20,404 bases of DNA from positions 1 through 20,404 of the IMG/VR virus record IMGVR_UViG_3300031898_000278; one strand, given 5' to 3'. This document shows, piece after piece, positions 20,240 through 20,404 of this stretch. The notes beneath the pieces are model-generated. The model saw only the letters and a program-made list of their open reading frames with translations. It was not told where the DNA came from and made no database searches. The position numbers and the translations under genes are program-made. Each line of letters starts with the position of its first letter. Position 1 is the stretch's first letter. Source of the DNA: a virus.

Positions 20240-20404
20240 CTACGCTCCTTTCGTTACAAGTAATCCTTCAGGCGTCTGTTGCAGTTTGACTTTGTCGCCC
20301 TTTTGGAAACCGAGTGTTGCCAAGACTTCTTTGCTCAGATAGAGGAAGCCATACTTGTTGATAGAAGTCTCTGCTGGAAGCGTTTGCTTGTTTTCTTTTG
20401 TCAT
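20240..20404 (-). CDS. AbrB/SpoVT-type DNA-binding protein (start at window edge)
   Basis: A 54-residue frame runs from an ATG on the last three bases of the window to a TAG at 20240-20242. The core TSINKYGFLYLSKEVLATLG, then FQKGDKVKLQQTPEGLLVTK, is the swapped-hairpin AbrB fold ('G-v-l-pkevl-lgl-kGDkv-v-...-g-l-l'), which binds DNA as a dimer and is common as antitoxin or small regulator. Length is near that of the minimal domain; the true start might be farther upstream beyond the window. It converges on the ATPase gene. A toxin partner, if any, would lie outside the window. Confidence 0.75.
   Translation of the reverse strand: MTKENKQTLPAETSINKYGFLYLSKEVLATLGFQKGDKVKLQQTPEGLLVTKGA

Overview
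The window looks like the morphogenesis region of a head-tailed virus (Caudoviricetes-type, HK97-fold capsid) or provirus of an archaeon. The archaeal assignment is an inference. It rests on a COG2401-type ABC-ATPase/acetyltransferase fusion next to the terminase, AT-rich TATA-like boxes about 25-35 bp before starts, pyrimidine-run ends instead of hairpin+T terminators, a Cas6 of the archaeal/type I-III kind, and an AbrB-type small regulator. No tRNA or rRNA gene and no host housekeeping gene was seen. The host phylum cannot be fixed from the sequence; base composition is mid-range by eye.

Layout. (1) 1-2358, minus strand: a Cas6 N-terminus cut by the window edge, a short hydrophobic-peptide remnant, a 60-residue membrane protein, the portal protein, and a small helix-turn-helix (HTH) protein overlapping the portal start. 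(2) 2359-2487: a divergent promoter region with four copies of an ATTGAC-type motif. (3) 2488-5139, plus strand: prohead protease/scaffold, capsid decoration protein, major capsid protein. (4) 5140-7770: a cargo island between capsid and neck genes holding a 31-residue coiled-coil peptide, a winged-helix protein and a large HD-domain protein with its own promoter. (5) 7771-10490: neck genes, namely a gp6-like adaptor, a stopper fused behind a large (alpha/alpha)-toroid domain, and a tail terminator split by a beta-sandwich. (6) 10512-16138: tail tube, a membrane-anchored beta protein, tail chaperones with a -1 frameshift, an HK97-gp10-like protein, a very short tape measure, and a hub-fibre fusion of 873 residues. 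(7) 16139-20204: small unknown genes, small and large terminase, and the ABC-ATPase/GNAT gene. (8) 20240-20404, minus strand: an AbrB-type protein.

Working together: the terminase fills a capsid built by protease, decoration protein and capsid protein through the portal. Neck proteins close the head and join it to a tube whose length should be set by the tape measure. Adsorption should be through the hub-fibre protein. Most plus-strand genes overlap or abut and read as one long operon, broken by the cargo island. The most unusual points are the carbohydrate-enzyme-like and lectin-like domains grafted onto neck and hub proteins, the tail-chaperone frameshift on a U UUU UUA heptamer, the HD-protein cargo island, and a Cas6 gene co-oriented with viral structural genes.
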